A stretch of DNA of 64,000 nucleotides from Gongronella butleri (Eukaryota > Mucoromycota > Mucoromycetes > Mucorales > Cunninghamellaceae): positions 205,616-269,615 of the forward strand of contig JAIWZP010000042.1 in NCBI GenBank assembly GCA_025201375.1, written 5' to 3'. Position 1 is the first letter of the stretch, and every line of letters begins with the position of its first letter. The position numbers and the translations under genes are program-made. Shown in pieces: positions 47,088-58,819 of this stretch. The notes beneath the pieces were generated by a model. It was given only the letters and a program-made list of their open reading frames with translations. It was not told the DNA's origin and did not search any database.

Positions 47088-47485
47088 ATGGACTCGAGCG
47101 GCCAACCATCTGATGCGTTTTCCGACACATTGAATAGGATACCCAGGAAGCCGTCGCGGCAGAACCAGCAGAGGCAGCAGCGATCGAGCGCTTTGTTTGA
47201 GCCGCCAACAGTGTCTCATCGGCCGCGTCGGCCGGACGACGTCCCAGCCGTACCGCCCAAACCTGCCGTGCCAAGGAAGCCATCGTCGTTGCGTGGACAG
47301 CCTCAAACGCCGCGCGCAATTTCGCCTCGCGTGCCGTCAACGCCGGCGTCCGATACTGACGGCGACTCTGGTGCCGACGTGCCTCCGCCGTCGTTCCAAG
47401 ATATCCGCGCACGCTTTGAAGAACAAGGGGTAAGAATGGTCAAGCGGTCAAAAAAAAAAAATCCTGCCGGACGACTGCTCACCTG

Positions 47486-47523
<38 letters not shown>

Positions 47524-48669
47524 CACTGTTCTTAGGTACGACCGGCCGCACCACGGCCGCCGTCGACGCGGCCGTTGTCTGTGGGGGTTTCGCACGTGAC
47601 GACGCGGCTTGAACAGGTGTCACTAGCACCGCCCGTCGCGTTGTCGGCGTCCATGCCCACATCCACCGACTTTGTTCCCATGTCACACCCCACACCGCCA
47701 AAAAGACCATCCATTCACAAGCTTTCATCCGCACAGAGCGATGCGTCTGGTTTGCACACTGTGTCTCGGTCAACCACGGGAAACAGCTTGTCATCCACCT
47801 CGTCTTCATTCTCAAAACGCTCATGGAACAGTCCAATGGCCATTTACAACAGGCTTTCTGGCAGCCAGGCCGAGCCAATCCCTCGCACCACTGCAATAAA
47901 TGACACATCCCCACGCACGACACTTCTGCACGACATTTCGCCACCGACACCAGCCAGCCAGCCATCCGTCGCGTCATCACCTGTTGACAAGCGCGTCAAA
48001 ATCATCCAGGAACTGCTTGACACGGAGCGCGTGTACCAGAGCGACATGGGGCTTTTAAAGAGCATCTATTACACGCCTTCTCTGCAACCCGGAGCCATTC
48101 TCTCTGCCACAGACGTTCGATATCTCTTTTCCAATGTGCCTGCCATTGTAGACTTTGAAAAATCATTTGTCGACGAATTGTCAGCCGCAAGCGAAAAGGA
48201 GCCATCCTCCCTAGGGGACGTGTTTCTGCGCAATGTACACCACTCCCACCACTTTCTGGCTCATGGCAAGCCATTGGCTCATTTCTTTTCCCTTTTTTTT
48301 CTCTCTCTCTCTCTCTCCCCTAGATGGACACGATTGATCACATTTATTGCGAGTATTGCAAGCGCCATGAAGATGCTGTCCTGCGCCTCCAAGAGCTGTC
48401 ATCACGGTCGGACGTCCAATTCTTTTTGCAGGTAAAAAAAAAAAAAAGGCGCGCGCTGAAAAAGGTCAATGAATTGCCCTGACGTTTCTTTTTTTTTTTT
48501 TTTTTTCTTTGCAAAATAGGAGTGTAGCGAGCAATTACATGGAAAAACTCAGAGCTGGGACCTTGGTAGCCTTTTGATCAAGCCTGTGCAGCGTGTGCTC
48601 AAATATCCATTGCTTCTCAAGGTAAAGCTCGGATCAATCGAGAGAGTCCAAAAGACTCATTTTTTCTTT

Positions 48670-48714
<45 letters not shown>

Positions 48715-49831
48715 GCCGCTAGGAATTGCTGTTGACGACGCCAACGGATCATGATGACTATGCAAATCTAGCGCAGGCGAGCAGCGACATTGAAAAGGTG
48801 GCGGATCATATCAATGAGATCAAGCGTCGCAAGGACATTGTAGAGCGCATTGTCAATGACAAGAAAAAAGGCGAAATCAACGTCGTGTAAGGCAATTTTT
48901 TTTAATTGGCACTTTTGCCCATTTCGGCCACTCAATTCTTCCATTTTTTTATTGCAGCCACGGCCTCAACAAGAAGCTGACACGCAAAGCACAGCAAATT
49001 CGGCAAGTGACGGGTTTATCATCGACCGAGGCGACGCAGGACGCGACTTTTGACGCGCTTTACCAGCAATTCGAGCAGCAGCAGCAGGTCGTGCAGCAAT
49101 TGATTCGCGACATCCAGGCATGGGTGCGGCACATCAAGGACCATTTTGACACGCTGCTTACGTTTGCCACGAGCCTTGAGGACGTGTACGGTGCTTTTGG
49201 AGGCGTTCGCGTGCGAAGCATGAACCAGATCAAGGAATTTGCAGAGCTGGCCTCGATGTTCAGCATGGTCATGTCACGCGAATTGGATGCGTCTGTCCGT
49301 GGGTATATCTATGGCCGAATTGACGACTTTTTGGCCGTGTTTGAGAATCCTACGCAGGTCATCAATAAGCGTGCGCAAAAGTTGCTCGATTTTGATCGCG
49401 TCCGAGACATCAAAGCACGTGGTGACGTGCCCGACAAGGCGCTGCAAGAGTCTGCTGACGTGTACTCGTCCATCAATGCCCAGCTCACGGACGAATTGCC
49501 CGCGTTTCTGGCTCTCACGAGCCAATATCTGGAATTGATTGTGGGGGACCTGACGCGCGTCCAGTCCAAATTTTACCAGCGACTTGCGCGTGAGTGGACG
49601 CGTCTTACGTTGCAATTCAAGCAGCCATTCCATCTGCGCGCGTCAAACGATCCGGCCCTCTTTGATCCCATTGTCCAACAATACCAAGAACAGATGCTTC
49701 GCTATGTCCAGCACCTTGTAGACGACATTGCCATTCTCCAGCCTGATTTTGCCAGTGGCATCCAGTCGGACTCGCTTGTGGACGATGTCAGCAGCACAAG
49801 CACCACGCAATCGCGCCAATGGACAAGATAA
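47088..49831 (+). CDS. RhoGEF with DH and BAR domains (Tuba/DNMBP-like)
   Basis: Exons 47088-47429, 47536-48234, 48324-48431, 48520-48621, 48723-48886 and 48958-49831 give 762 residues. Residues 1-260 are Ser/Pro/Arg-rich with proline motifs (PPKPAVPRKP) that could bind SH3 domains. The DH domain (about 265-450) has the opening KRVKIIQELLDTERVYQSDM and the signature LLIKPVQRVLKYPLLLKELL; it exchanges GDP on Rho/Cdc42-type GTPases. Instead of a PH domain, a helical BAR-like region follows (about 472-740: TFDALYQQFEQQQQVVQQLI and later helices), which would bind curved membrane. The same DH-BAR order occurs in animal Tuba and some fungal polarity GEFs. Introns 1 and 4 contain T runs of 37 and 38 bases. 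Confidence 0.9.
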
Positions 49832-51680
49832 GAACCTTTCCCGGCGTTCAGGATGACTCACGATTCACAATATCGACCTTCCGTACGACGTCGCTTTGCG
49901 CCACCTATCGTCCTTTTTTTTTTTCCCCTCCAACCTCTCATGTAGAATATTCCCCCCCCATCATGTACATTTCCAAAAATATCACGTTTTGATCGGTCTC
50001 CCCACAAATTGGCATCAAACAACGTGCACGTCATGCCGCGCCTCACTTTTTTTTTTTTGCTTGTCCACGATTCTGGGAACGGCGGGAGGTGGATGGGGAT
50101 GGGGGGTGGATGGGGTGGTGCGACGAACAAAAAAAAAAAAAAAAAAAAAAAAAAAAAGCGAAAAAAAGAAAATGACGCGAGGTCCGTGAGTGAGACTGGG
50201 GGGAGGAGGACTGGGCGAGTCAAAGGGCCCCTCCCCCGTTGGACAGAGATGATGTGAAATTTTCAGTTTTCAAAAGTCAGATAAAGTTCGCGCCCTTTTT
50301 GGCTACAAGTGGATCGGTCGCCGCCAAAAACGTCTTGTTGATGGGAATCATCGTTGCCCACGGCCCGGAGTTCCCAATTTTTTGTCCTGGAAATGAGAAC
50401 AAGTGATAAAGAGACATATGGGGAGATGGATGCTGTCCCACCGGGTGGGACGACCTTGGTGCATGGTCCGTGTTTGAGACGAAACATTGAAAAAATTGCG
50501 GGGAATGGGGGTCATGGCGGCATTTTTTTTGGCTCCATTTCAGTAGCGCGTGTTCCTTCTTTCCGTACAGCCGAAAAGACGGTGTTTGCAATTTCTGTTA
50601 CACGAGCCTGGAATGGCAAAAGCGACTGTGTCATGGCAAAAAGGTGACGAAAAGATTTTTTTCATTACGATCGCGTTGCGTACGCATCCCCTGATGCACA
50701 CTATTCGTCCCCTTTGTCTACCTCTTTCAGCCAAATAATGTTGCTTGAATCTCATTCGTCATTGCTTCAATGGGATTGAAACTTGGGGAAAAACGTGGCG
50801 CCAATTCTCTGGGTCCGAGGACTGGTCGATCTGGGTGGTTTTACTCGGTGCATGAAACAGATGCCCCTCCCGTGCCCCACACTCTCGCAAGGCGCTCTCT
50901 GAGCGTTCAATTAGCATTTGGCTGGAATTGGTAAAGCTCAGGTTTGGCAAGAAAAAAAAAAAAAGACAACTCAGCGATCATCCGCCGCCATCAGCCGCTT
51001 TCCGCAAAGAGCACTGAGAACATTTGGTCCATGGTTACGCCAAAGCATGCTGGCTTAAAAGCTCCGTTCTCAGGCATGCTAAGATAAAAAAAAAAAAAAA
51101 GCTTGTTGCAATTGATAAAAAAAAAAATACAAAAAAAAGGGGCAAAAAAAGGACTTCTTCCTTGTTGCCGATATCATTTTTTTTTTCTTTCCATGGCTAA
51201 CAAGGGCAACCTCATCGGGAACAAGGTGGTAAATAAAGTTTATTTTTGTTCCTTTGCATCCTTGGAATCATTGCCATCCAAACGAGTCGGCTATTGCCAA
51301 TTTTGGCATTGTGTCTCCCACGACCAAAGCCAACTTTCCCACCCCCAACACTATGCACTACCTAAAAAAAAAGGTCCATCGATAAATGAAAGTCCAGGGC
51401 ACGCTTGCTAAAAGGGAACTAGACGTAAAAATAGAGGAGAAAAGGATTTTATAGTTGGTGACAGGGCGGGCAGCTGCACGCGCATTCTGGGGGGAGGAGT
51501 TTCTTGGCTGGTTTTCAGCGTGGGAAAGCGGAGTTTGGTTCCAGAGAGCCTCTTTAAAAGGAGCCCTACCCCACATTGGTGCCCTTTTTTCTTTTGTTTT
51601 TTTTTTTTTTTTTTTGCTCTTCTTGCTTTTTTAGTTTCATTGCCACCCTTCTCCCTCTTCCCTCCTTATTTATCATCATC
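49832..51680. other. Intergenic with G-rich and homopolymer tracts
   Basis: Holds G-run sequence at about 50075-50120 that fits a G-quadruplex pattern, followed at once by 29 A (50129-50157). No conserved frame is found through 51580. A pyrimidine-rich tract (51580-51680) precedes the next gene. Confidence 0.5.
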
Positions 51681-52520
51681 ATGAACGACTCAAACACCAT
51701 CTACATTGCCCACCACGATGAAATGCCAGACAAGTCAGGTACGCCCATGACTTTTTTTTTTTTTATCACCGTCATTGCTGACACTTTTTTTTCTCGTGTT
51801 TTTGTAGTCATTGCATCTGCCTTGGCCGACAAAATCGCACTTCCACCCAATCCATCCAAGACAATGCACGTCAAATCAGGCCGTATCAACAAGACTGAGC
51901 ATGTTGACGCCAAATCCAAGGAGCTCGACCTGTGGAAACGCGCCGTGCTGCAGCTCAAGGTGGAAAATGATGCTTTGCGCAAGACGGTGCAGGATCTGCA
52001 GGCCCAGCTCCAGCATCAGCAGCAACAGCACGCCCCTCCACAACATTCAATTCATCCTCATCAACAAGAAATCATCGCCATTGCTCCCATACCCATCTCT
52101 TCACCATGCCTTTCCTCATTCCCCGCCACACCCACGCCCACCTCCCCCATAGACGCATCCAAAGCATTTTCCATGCATACCAAGCACAATACCAACATTG
52201 CAAACAAGCCCACGCTGTCCAAGCGCGAGAAACGACGCCTTCGTATGCTTGAAGACGAAAAGCTTTACAAAAACGACGATCTCGAGCCCATCCAGCTGCA
52301 TTGTCCCTCAGCTTACACGCCCATCCAACCAAGCCCCGTCCAACAAGAAGACGCGCCAATGATCTGCGGCGCGTCGTCGCTGTTGCCCACGACTCCGCCA
52401 TCTTCTGTCGTCACAGAGACATCTTTTGATTTTACCACGGATCATAATTACAGCACATGGATTGAAGACGACCTCTCATCTTCGTCATCGCCCTCTTCTT
52501 GCGATGCCCTTATGCAATAA
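51681..52520 (+). CDS. Coiled-coil, low-complexity protein, function unknown
   Basis: Exons 51681-51738 and 51808-52520 give 256 residues. Residues about 57-88 form a coiled coil (LDLWKRAVLQLKVENDALRK, then TVQDLQAQLQHQ) followed by a Gln/His tract. A basic patch (LSKREKRRLRMLEDEKL, about 155-171) and an acidic, Ser-rich C terminus (WIEDDLSSSSSPSSCDALMQ) come after. The basic/Leu features are bZIP-like only in flavour; there is no proper basic-region-zipper register, so I leave the function open. The 69-base intron has no stop and preserves frame, so the unspliced form would be longer by 23 mostly hydrophobic residues. AATAAA overlaps the stop region. Confidence 0.65.
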   Translation: MNDSNTIYIAHHDEMPDKSGTPMTFFFFITVIADTFFSRVFVVIASALADKIALPPNPSKTMHVKSGRINKTEHVDAKSKELDLWKRAVLQLKVENDALRKTVQDLQAQLQHQQQQHAPPQHSIHPHQQEIIAIAPIPISSPCLSSFPATPTPTSPIDASKAFSMHTKHNTNIANKPTLSKREKRRLRMLEDEKLYKNDDLEPIQLHCPSAYTPIQPSPVQQEDAPMICGASSLLPTTPPSSVVTETSFDFTTDHNYSTWIEDDLSSSSSPSSCDALMQ

Positions 52521-52571
52521 TAAAAAATTTTGACTGGCTCTTTTCTTTATCCCATTTTATCCCGTCTTGCC

Positions 52572-52603
<32 letters not shown>

Positions 52604-55029
52604 GTAAAAAAGACTGTTTCACCTTGCGTGTCCAATGAGGTGTTGCCGAGCACAGCATAGCCCAAAAGCGAGCATCGTATGTCCACCATCCCTTACTACC
52701 TTGGATGCATTGCAAACCTGCAAAATTGTCACGACGTCGTCATTTGATCAACAATTAGACAAACAAATGCCACGTTGCCAGTCTTTGTGCGATTGACGCC
52801 ATCGAGGCCACATGTATCGAGGCCGCCACCCCCCAAGGGGGGAAGCCGTATCCCCAAATCCGGCCATTCATTCCAAAGGCGGATTGGTTCCCCCCAATTA
52901 AAATAAAATACAAGCCGTTCCGCGGCTTAAAAATGATTTCGGTGTAGATCCCCTCCTAAATGGACATGAAAGCGACGATAAAGGGACGCTACAGTGTTCT
53001 TGAACGATGATACGATACAGTAAAACTGGCAAAAACCGGATGGATCAATAAAAAGCCGATCCGCTGTCGCTTTGATCGTGGGGCATGCCTTTTTCTTATC
53101 ATGGACCCAGTGAACTGGTTCCGTCCCAGCGCCCAGAACACCGGCCTGCGCATTGCCTCCATCGTAGGACCGCTACCTGTTTTTTTTTGTTCTTTTTTTG
53201 TTCTTTTTCTTTGAATTGTAACTTTATTGCTAGGAACACCTGGCTTGTGAGCGGTAAAATAGGGCTGGTGACAATGTAGGTACTGTATTTGGGGAGGTGG
53301 TCGCACTTTTGGCGCGAATTGGTCCTGAAATGAACATGGCTACACAAAGATGACCAAGGCAAAGCCAAGGCAAAATAAATAGGCGCCAGGCTCCACGCGA
53401 GGCATGTCACGCAAGATGATGAGGGCGTGCATGGACCCCCCTGCTTCATCGTTCATGTACAATTTCAAAAGTGACACAACGCCGGCGCATCGTCACCTTT
53501 TGGAATTCTGGAATTCGAGATTTTCACGCGTTTCATCCACTTTAATTGCTCTTTTGCGCTTGTTCCTTGGCAACAAACAGTCGTTGACACGAATAAACTT
53601 TGCTGTCGTTGTGATCGGTAAGCTCAATGTCGTCACAGCATTGCTTTTTCATATTCACGCGATGTTTGAAAGGAAAGCATGTCCCCATCGCGAGTCATCG
53701 CCTCCGCATGTAAATAGAGATGCAGACGCGCGAATCCAAAGTAAGAAGAAGCCACCCACGTCAGCGTGTTCTGAGAAATGAGCGCAGGAATTGGCTTTTT
53801 TTTTTTTTGAGAAAAGTCCATTGTCATAAGCTGTCACGAATTACGAGCTTGCAGCAAAAGCAAGCCTCGTTTAGAAAGGAGGCACTGGTTTGAAATTTAC
53901 TTTGATGCATCAAATGGCAAAACACAGCGAACGACATCATATCCAAATGCAATTTGATGATTTAAACGCAATTTTAGCGAGCAACGATCGCCACAAAAGC
54001 AAACTGGGTTTGGTGTAGTAAAAAGAAATGGAAATTTACGCGATTCTGGTACGTGTGAGGGGATTTTTACGAATACCACACGTGGGTTCGTCGACGGACG
54101 ATCAAAATACAACAAAAGCGCTCCAAATGCGAGTTTCTCGACAACCAGCTAATTGATCCTAAGCTTTTTTTTTGTACAATAAAGCACTCGACAAACAGAG
54201 ATCTACGCTCACGCTTTTGATAGCTCATCGCCTCAACTTGCTTAGGACAATGCATCAAAATGCCAAAATCCAAAGATTTGTGAGTTTATTCGTGTTTCAG
54301 TGACACGATTTCTGTCAAAGATGTCACTTGAACAGGTTCACGTATGGATGAACACTGGAGCTAGCATGCAAACGTGGTATAAATTGCCAATGGATGAGAG
54401 GGAAGCGTAAATGAAAGCTCAATGAGAATATGCGCGCCTGTTTCTCTACATGCTACCCCTAACGCCGCATAAAACGCAATCCTAAGGATAGGGGTGGCGC
54501 CTAGTGTACCTTTTAGCACCATCCTCATGCGCTTCTGCTAATTTCCCTGTACTAGTATCATGCCCAAACTGCCAACTTTGGTCCTGGTTAGTGTTTCCTC
54601 CATAAATATGCTGCTAAATGACATGAAACACGTTGCACCAGATGGAGGGGAACCGGGGGCTTCTTTTAATGACTTGCAGTGCCGCGTGAGCCCTAGATGG
54701 TTTGCCGTAAAAGAGCCTCTATCGTGAATTTTGGCTAAGTTTGGCAGTATCGCTTGATATTTGTGCAAAAGCGATGCAAAAAAAAGGAACCCAGAGGCAA
54801 ACTCACTCTGAAAGGCGCTCGCCTAGAGTACGCGACCGTCTTTGCTGCCGAACAGTCATACCACAATGGGTTGCAGCACAATGACATTGAAAAGCGTCTT
54901 TTTCACCCATTGATGCTTGTGGCAGTGGCTCAATTGTCATTTTCATGAACTGGTGCGATGAGAAACTGGTATATGCATGAAAGCTGATTAGCCATGCCAC
55001 CGGTGACCGCCGTAAATGAACCTCAAAAC

Positions 55030-55067
<38 letters not shown>

Positions 55068-56451
55068 CACATCCTCACATTTTGTCGCCATGACGGCAGC
55101 CTTATGTGGCCTGTAGGATCAAACCATCTAATGCGGTGACTTTTGAAGCGCGTATGCGCTGGCACCAATGTAAAAATCTGTTACGGGACTAACAAGATCT
55201 GCATATTATGCCTGTTTGCCGTTTGGTGCGGGCATGTCACGTGACCTACAAGGCTTTGAGTGCCAATTGCTCATGAACTAAGCGAGCTCGCATGCTCAAA
55301 TTATATTTTTACGCTAGCGATCTATAGAGATGCACACCTGCGAAATTTCATAGAGATTGGAGCCAAAAATGCAATTTTTGCGAAACGACAGCCTCAAGTC
55401 CAAACCTCCATGGCAAAAAGTTTCCAGTCCAGGTGCAACTTGTATTCTTTTTTCTCTCACCCCCTCAACAATGAATTGAACACTGCCAAAAAAAATCGCC
55501 CCAAAATCTGTTGTGCGCGCTGCCAACCTGCCGCAGTCCATCTCCTTTTGCTCTCCTTGTTGATTTATGACGCATTATTGTGCTTGTGAAAACCATTGAC
55601 ACGGCTAATGGGGCTCAGGAGGAAAATGGCCCACTAAGTGGGTCAATTGGCCCTTCTTTATATGGCCATGATCAGGTCGACCTCGTTTTTTGTGCTCTTG
55701 TCCTCTTTTTTTCCCTTTCATCGCGTCAGGCTGATTTGAGGAACAAAACGCTGCGCGACTCTCCACTGCTGTTGAAGCGCGGCACTGACCCACCACTCTG
55801 TCAATAACCTTGCCAGCCAAGGAAAACCTTATTTTTGACTATTATAGACACTGTCTTTTTTTTTTAAAACTGCTCTGCAGAACGCCTTACACGTACAAGT
55901 GATCAAGAAACGACACAAGGCGTCGAGGGTGTGCAAAGCCAGTCAGGGCGCACGCAAGCAAGATGCATTAAGCTGTTTTGCTTGTTTTTGAGTTTTTTCG
56001 TGTTTTAGAGCGTGAAGGACCCTTGCTCGATGTCATTTATACGTTACGCGCAGCACCATTACTGGAGATGCTCTTACGCGTAAAAAAAATCAGGGCCAAA
56101 ATATTTTTTTTTGCGTTTCTCCAGATGAGCTTGCTCATATGGCTCCAAATTCACACCAGGTGACGATAGACATAGGGTCCTAACAGTTCCAAGTTTTCTC
56201 GGCAATTGACTAGATCAATCTTGATATACAGTATGCGTTTGCTGTATATCCAGGGCCAAATTGACAAATAGATGAGTTTGTCCTGATGGTGCGTATTTTA
56301 AAAAGTCAGGCACGCCTTCTTTTCAATGTAAATCGTAGATCAAGGTATTTTATTTTAATTGAAAATCAATGCACTTGGGAATAAAAAACCGGGGATCAAA
56401 TCAAGATGAAAACGTAGATTTGCTAGGACTTAGCGTGTCATTGCGCGCGAT
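52521..56451. other. Long gene-free island with decayed repeats
   Basis: No gene is supported over almost 4 kb. Fragments resembling the A repeat occur near 54140-54190 (TTTCTCGACAACCAGCTA), 54665-54690 (TTAATGACTTGCAGTGCCGC) and 55120-55150 (CATCTAATGCGGTGACTT). B-like sequence lies at 56095-56215. TACAGTA/TACTGTA heptamers are at about 53019, 53281 and 56227. T runs of about 27 and 33 occur at 52577 and 55033. A possible two-exon 28-codon frame starts at 53101 but is weak. Confidence 0.55.
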
Positions 56452-58014
56452 TTAAGGTATGAGGGCTGATTTTTCCGGGATCTCACAGGTGATTGGCTTG
56501 TTATCAATGAAGAGGACGTCTTTTTCATAGCGCACGATGCCCTTGGATGACTGAGGGGTGGCCGTGCGGATGACAACCTCGCTCAATTCTCGATTAAATA
56601 CCTGAAACTTGGGCACGGTCAGCCTGAGCAGGGTGACGATGAGAGACGCGACGAACAAAACGGCGCAATAGCACAGCCAAGGCACATTGATTTGGAAAGC
56701 GAGGACCACATTGCTCGGATAACCATACATATTGTAGGAGTTGTAAAAGCTTGACCAAAGCGTGTCGCGTACCGTCGCACCCGTCTCAAGCACCTGCGCC
56801 AGCACCGCGTCGTGTTGATCCCAAAACTTGTACCGCGCAAACGCAAACTGCCATGGTGTGCCCACATCATTGTATAATTCGTACTGCACGCCCGTGTCGA
56901 GGAAGATTTGATTGCCACGGTTGGCTGTCGACAGAGTCGTGATATTGTATTCGCGTCGATAAAACATCTGGTACACGTCAGCACCTTGATAACCAGGGGA
57001 GATAGACGCGTACTCGACGATGTAGCCATTGTCCGTGACCGTGACCGTTTGCACGGCGCTGATCCCCCCGCAAAAGTCAATGTTTGGCAAACTGGTTTTG
57101 AATCCCATGGAGATCATATCGGCACCGGGGTTGAGGCAAGGAGCAGGCTTCCAGATCATGGCGACAGCGCCCGTGCTTTCAATCAAAAAATCGGCGTTTG
57201 GCGTGGTCATTCGTGCGAGGGTCTTGCGATAGAGCGTCTGAGTGCCGTAGTGGAACCAGATGCCGGGAATTACAATGGCCATGTCGTTGACAGCCGGTAG
57301 AAGATATCCGTTTTCCGTCATGTCCAGGTCCATTTGCGCGAGCATCACGTTGGAATCGCTGGTGGGATTGCAACTGCCCGTCTGATTCATGGTGAGAAAC
57401 GTGATGACGTTACCAACCGTCGTGTTTGTCCACATGCACGAGCCGCCTGCCATGGGAGGAGATGGGTTGGCGTGCACCCAGTACGAGAAGGGTGCAAGCA
57501 CAAATTCACGATTGTCGTAAAAATGACCATCGGCGGTCGGCGTGTAAGAGAGACTGGGAATCGGCCGCACTGCCGCAAGCGTGACATTAGCCTTGCCGAT
57601 GCCGATGCCGCAGCCAACAATGTTGCCGCACAGATCGTCTGTTGTACTCACGCCGTTGAAGATTGTCTTGGACACAGAGAAATTACCCTGGTAAGGCACC
57701 TCGGTCGGCACATCCTTGGTGAGAATGTTGGACACTGGCCACGCCGTATTCATGATGAATAAGTTGAACCGCGTATAACCGGCATACAGCAGCACAATAA
57801 AAAGACATGTACGCGCCGATGCCTTGAATTTGATCACAGGATGAATGTCGGTTGCCGCGCGTGCCGTCATTAGGATACCCTCGCTCGACGCGACGCGCAT
57901 CGCATACTCACCAATGCATGCAGCAAAAATGATAGCCACGGGCCCCACAGCAATCTCAAGCGCAATCTGCAGCACCTGCTGGATGACAGTCTTTTCAACT
58001 TGAGAGATAATCAT
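56452..58014 (-). CDS. Intronless three-helix membrane protein with large glycosylated ectodomain, unknown
   Basis: A single 520-residue frame, intronless in a window where most genes have two to eight introns. Hydrophobic helices lie at about residues 12-36 (VLQIALEIAVGPVAIIFAAC), 68-88 (ARTCLFIVLLYAGY) and 440-462 (LCYCAVLFVASLIVTLLRL). Between helices two and three is a domain of about 345 residues with at least eight cysteines (CGNIVGCGIG, GGSCMWT, SCNPTS, APCLNPG, DFCGG) and several N-glycosylation sequons (NVT, NTT, NQT, NIT), suggesting an extracellular or lumenal, disulfide-bonded fold. The C-terminal tail of about 55 residues is cytosolic. I recognise no family. A (GA)n run lies 45-65 bases upstream of the ATG. 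The frame is intact with ordinary codon use. Confidence 0.75.
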   Translation of the reverse strand: MIISQVEKTVIQQVLQIALEIAVGPVAIIFAACIGEYAMRVASSEGILMTARAATDIHPVIKFKASARTCLFIVLLYAGYTRFNLFIMNTAWPVSNILTKDVPTEVPYQGNFSVSKTIFNGVSTTDDLCGNIVGCGIGIGKANVTLAAVRPIPSLSYTPTADGHFYDNREFVLAPFSYWVHANPSPPMAGGSCMWTNTTVGNVITFLTMNQTGSCNPTSDSNVMLAQMDLDMTENGYLLPAVNDMAIVIPGIWFHYGTQTLYRKTLARMTTPNADFLIESTGAVAMIWKPAPCLNPGADMISMGFKTSLPNIDFCGGISAVQTVTVTDNGYIVEYASISPGYQGADVYQMFYRREYNITTLSTANRGNQIFLDTGVQYELYNDVGTPWQFAFARYKFWDQHDAVLAQVLETGATVRDTLWSSFYNSYNMYGYPSNVVLAFQINVPWLCYCAVLFVASLIVTLLRLTVPKFQVFNRELSEVVIRTATPQSSKGIVRYEKDVLFIDNKPITCEIPEKSALIP

Positions 58015-58819
58015 GAAAATGAGGGAGGAGGAGGAGTATTATGATAAAGAAAGCGAAAGAGAGAGAGAGAGAGAGAGAGAAATAGTGTGATCATCACCTT
58101 CCATTTTCATGCCAACATTTCAAGCACAGCCCGCAATCAAGGAAGGCACATTTCCGCGCGTTTGTTTGTCGCCCATATCACACAAAGTCTGGGCTGGGGC
58201 AAGGGTAACTTAAATGAGGGCATGCATTGATCAGATCAGCTATCATTTTGGTTTCGCATCACATCTAAAAACTAATTAATAAAAAAGGCACCACAGCCAC
58301 GCCGACACGGCACTGGAATCAAATGAATGAATATCCGCGGTCATCCTTGTCACACTTGAAAAACAAGTTCATTTTTTTGAATGATAACGCGTTGGTTGCT
58401 GACTTGCCGCTACGTCACAGTATTGCTTGGTGACTCATGATCCAGCCCTTGGTGAGGTATCCCTTTCGCGTTTTAGATGACCTATTGCATAGTTACATCG
58501 CACTGTCTCCCGTATTGGGCTCGATTTTAATACTGATTTGCCTGCAATTTCTGGATTTCTGCGATCCACAGCCAATAGAAAATAATTTCTGTAGTAAGAG
58601 TGGCAGCTCAGGCTTTCAAGTTCCGTTTAAGGCCAATTCTCTGAGGTGCTCCGCGTTCCTGGGAAGACAAAAAAAAAAAAGAGAAAAGGGCGGCTCTTTT
58701 TGGCAACGGCCAAAAAGGTGTTGCTGCGGCTGAGTCTAAATATGTACTTCATTTTTTGTACCTTTTTTTTTCTGCCCTTGTTCCTTTCTTTCTTTTACTT
58801 TTTTCTTTTTCTCAATCAC
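58015..58819. other. Intergenic with (GA)n microsatellite
   Basis: A perfect GA tract of about 11-12 units ends at 58080, in the presumed leader of the minus-strand membrane protein gene. A pyrimidine tract at 58750-58815 precedes the next locus on the plus strand. No other gene is supported. Confidence 0.5.

Noticed and set aside
53101..53260. Possible two-exon micro-gene starting MDPVNWFRPSAQNTGLRIAS
   Set aside because: Only about 28 codons, a weak donor and no recognised family. Also a 30-codon hydrophobic frame on the opposite strand near 53340-53430. Neither can be supported without transcripts.
58437..58733. 98-codon plus-strand frame before the helicase locus
   Set aside because: No domain, ends in poly-Lys and low-complexity sequence, and lies in the presumed promoter.
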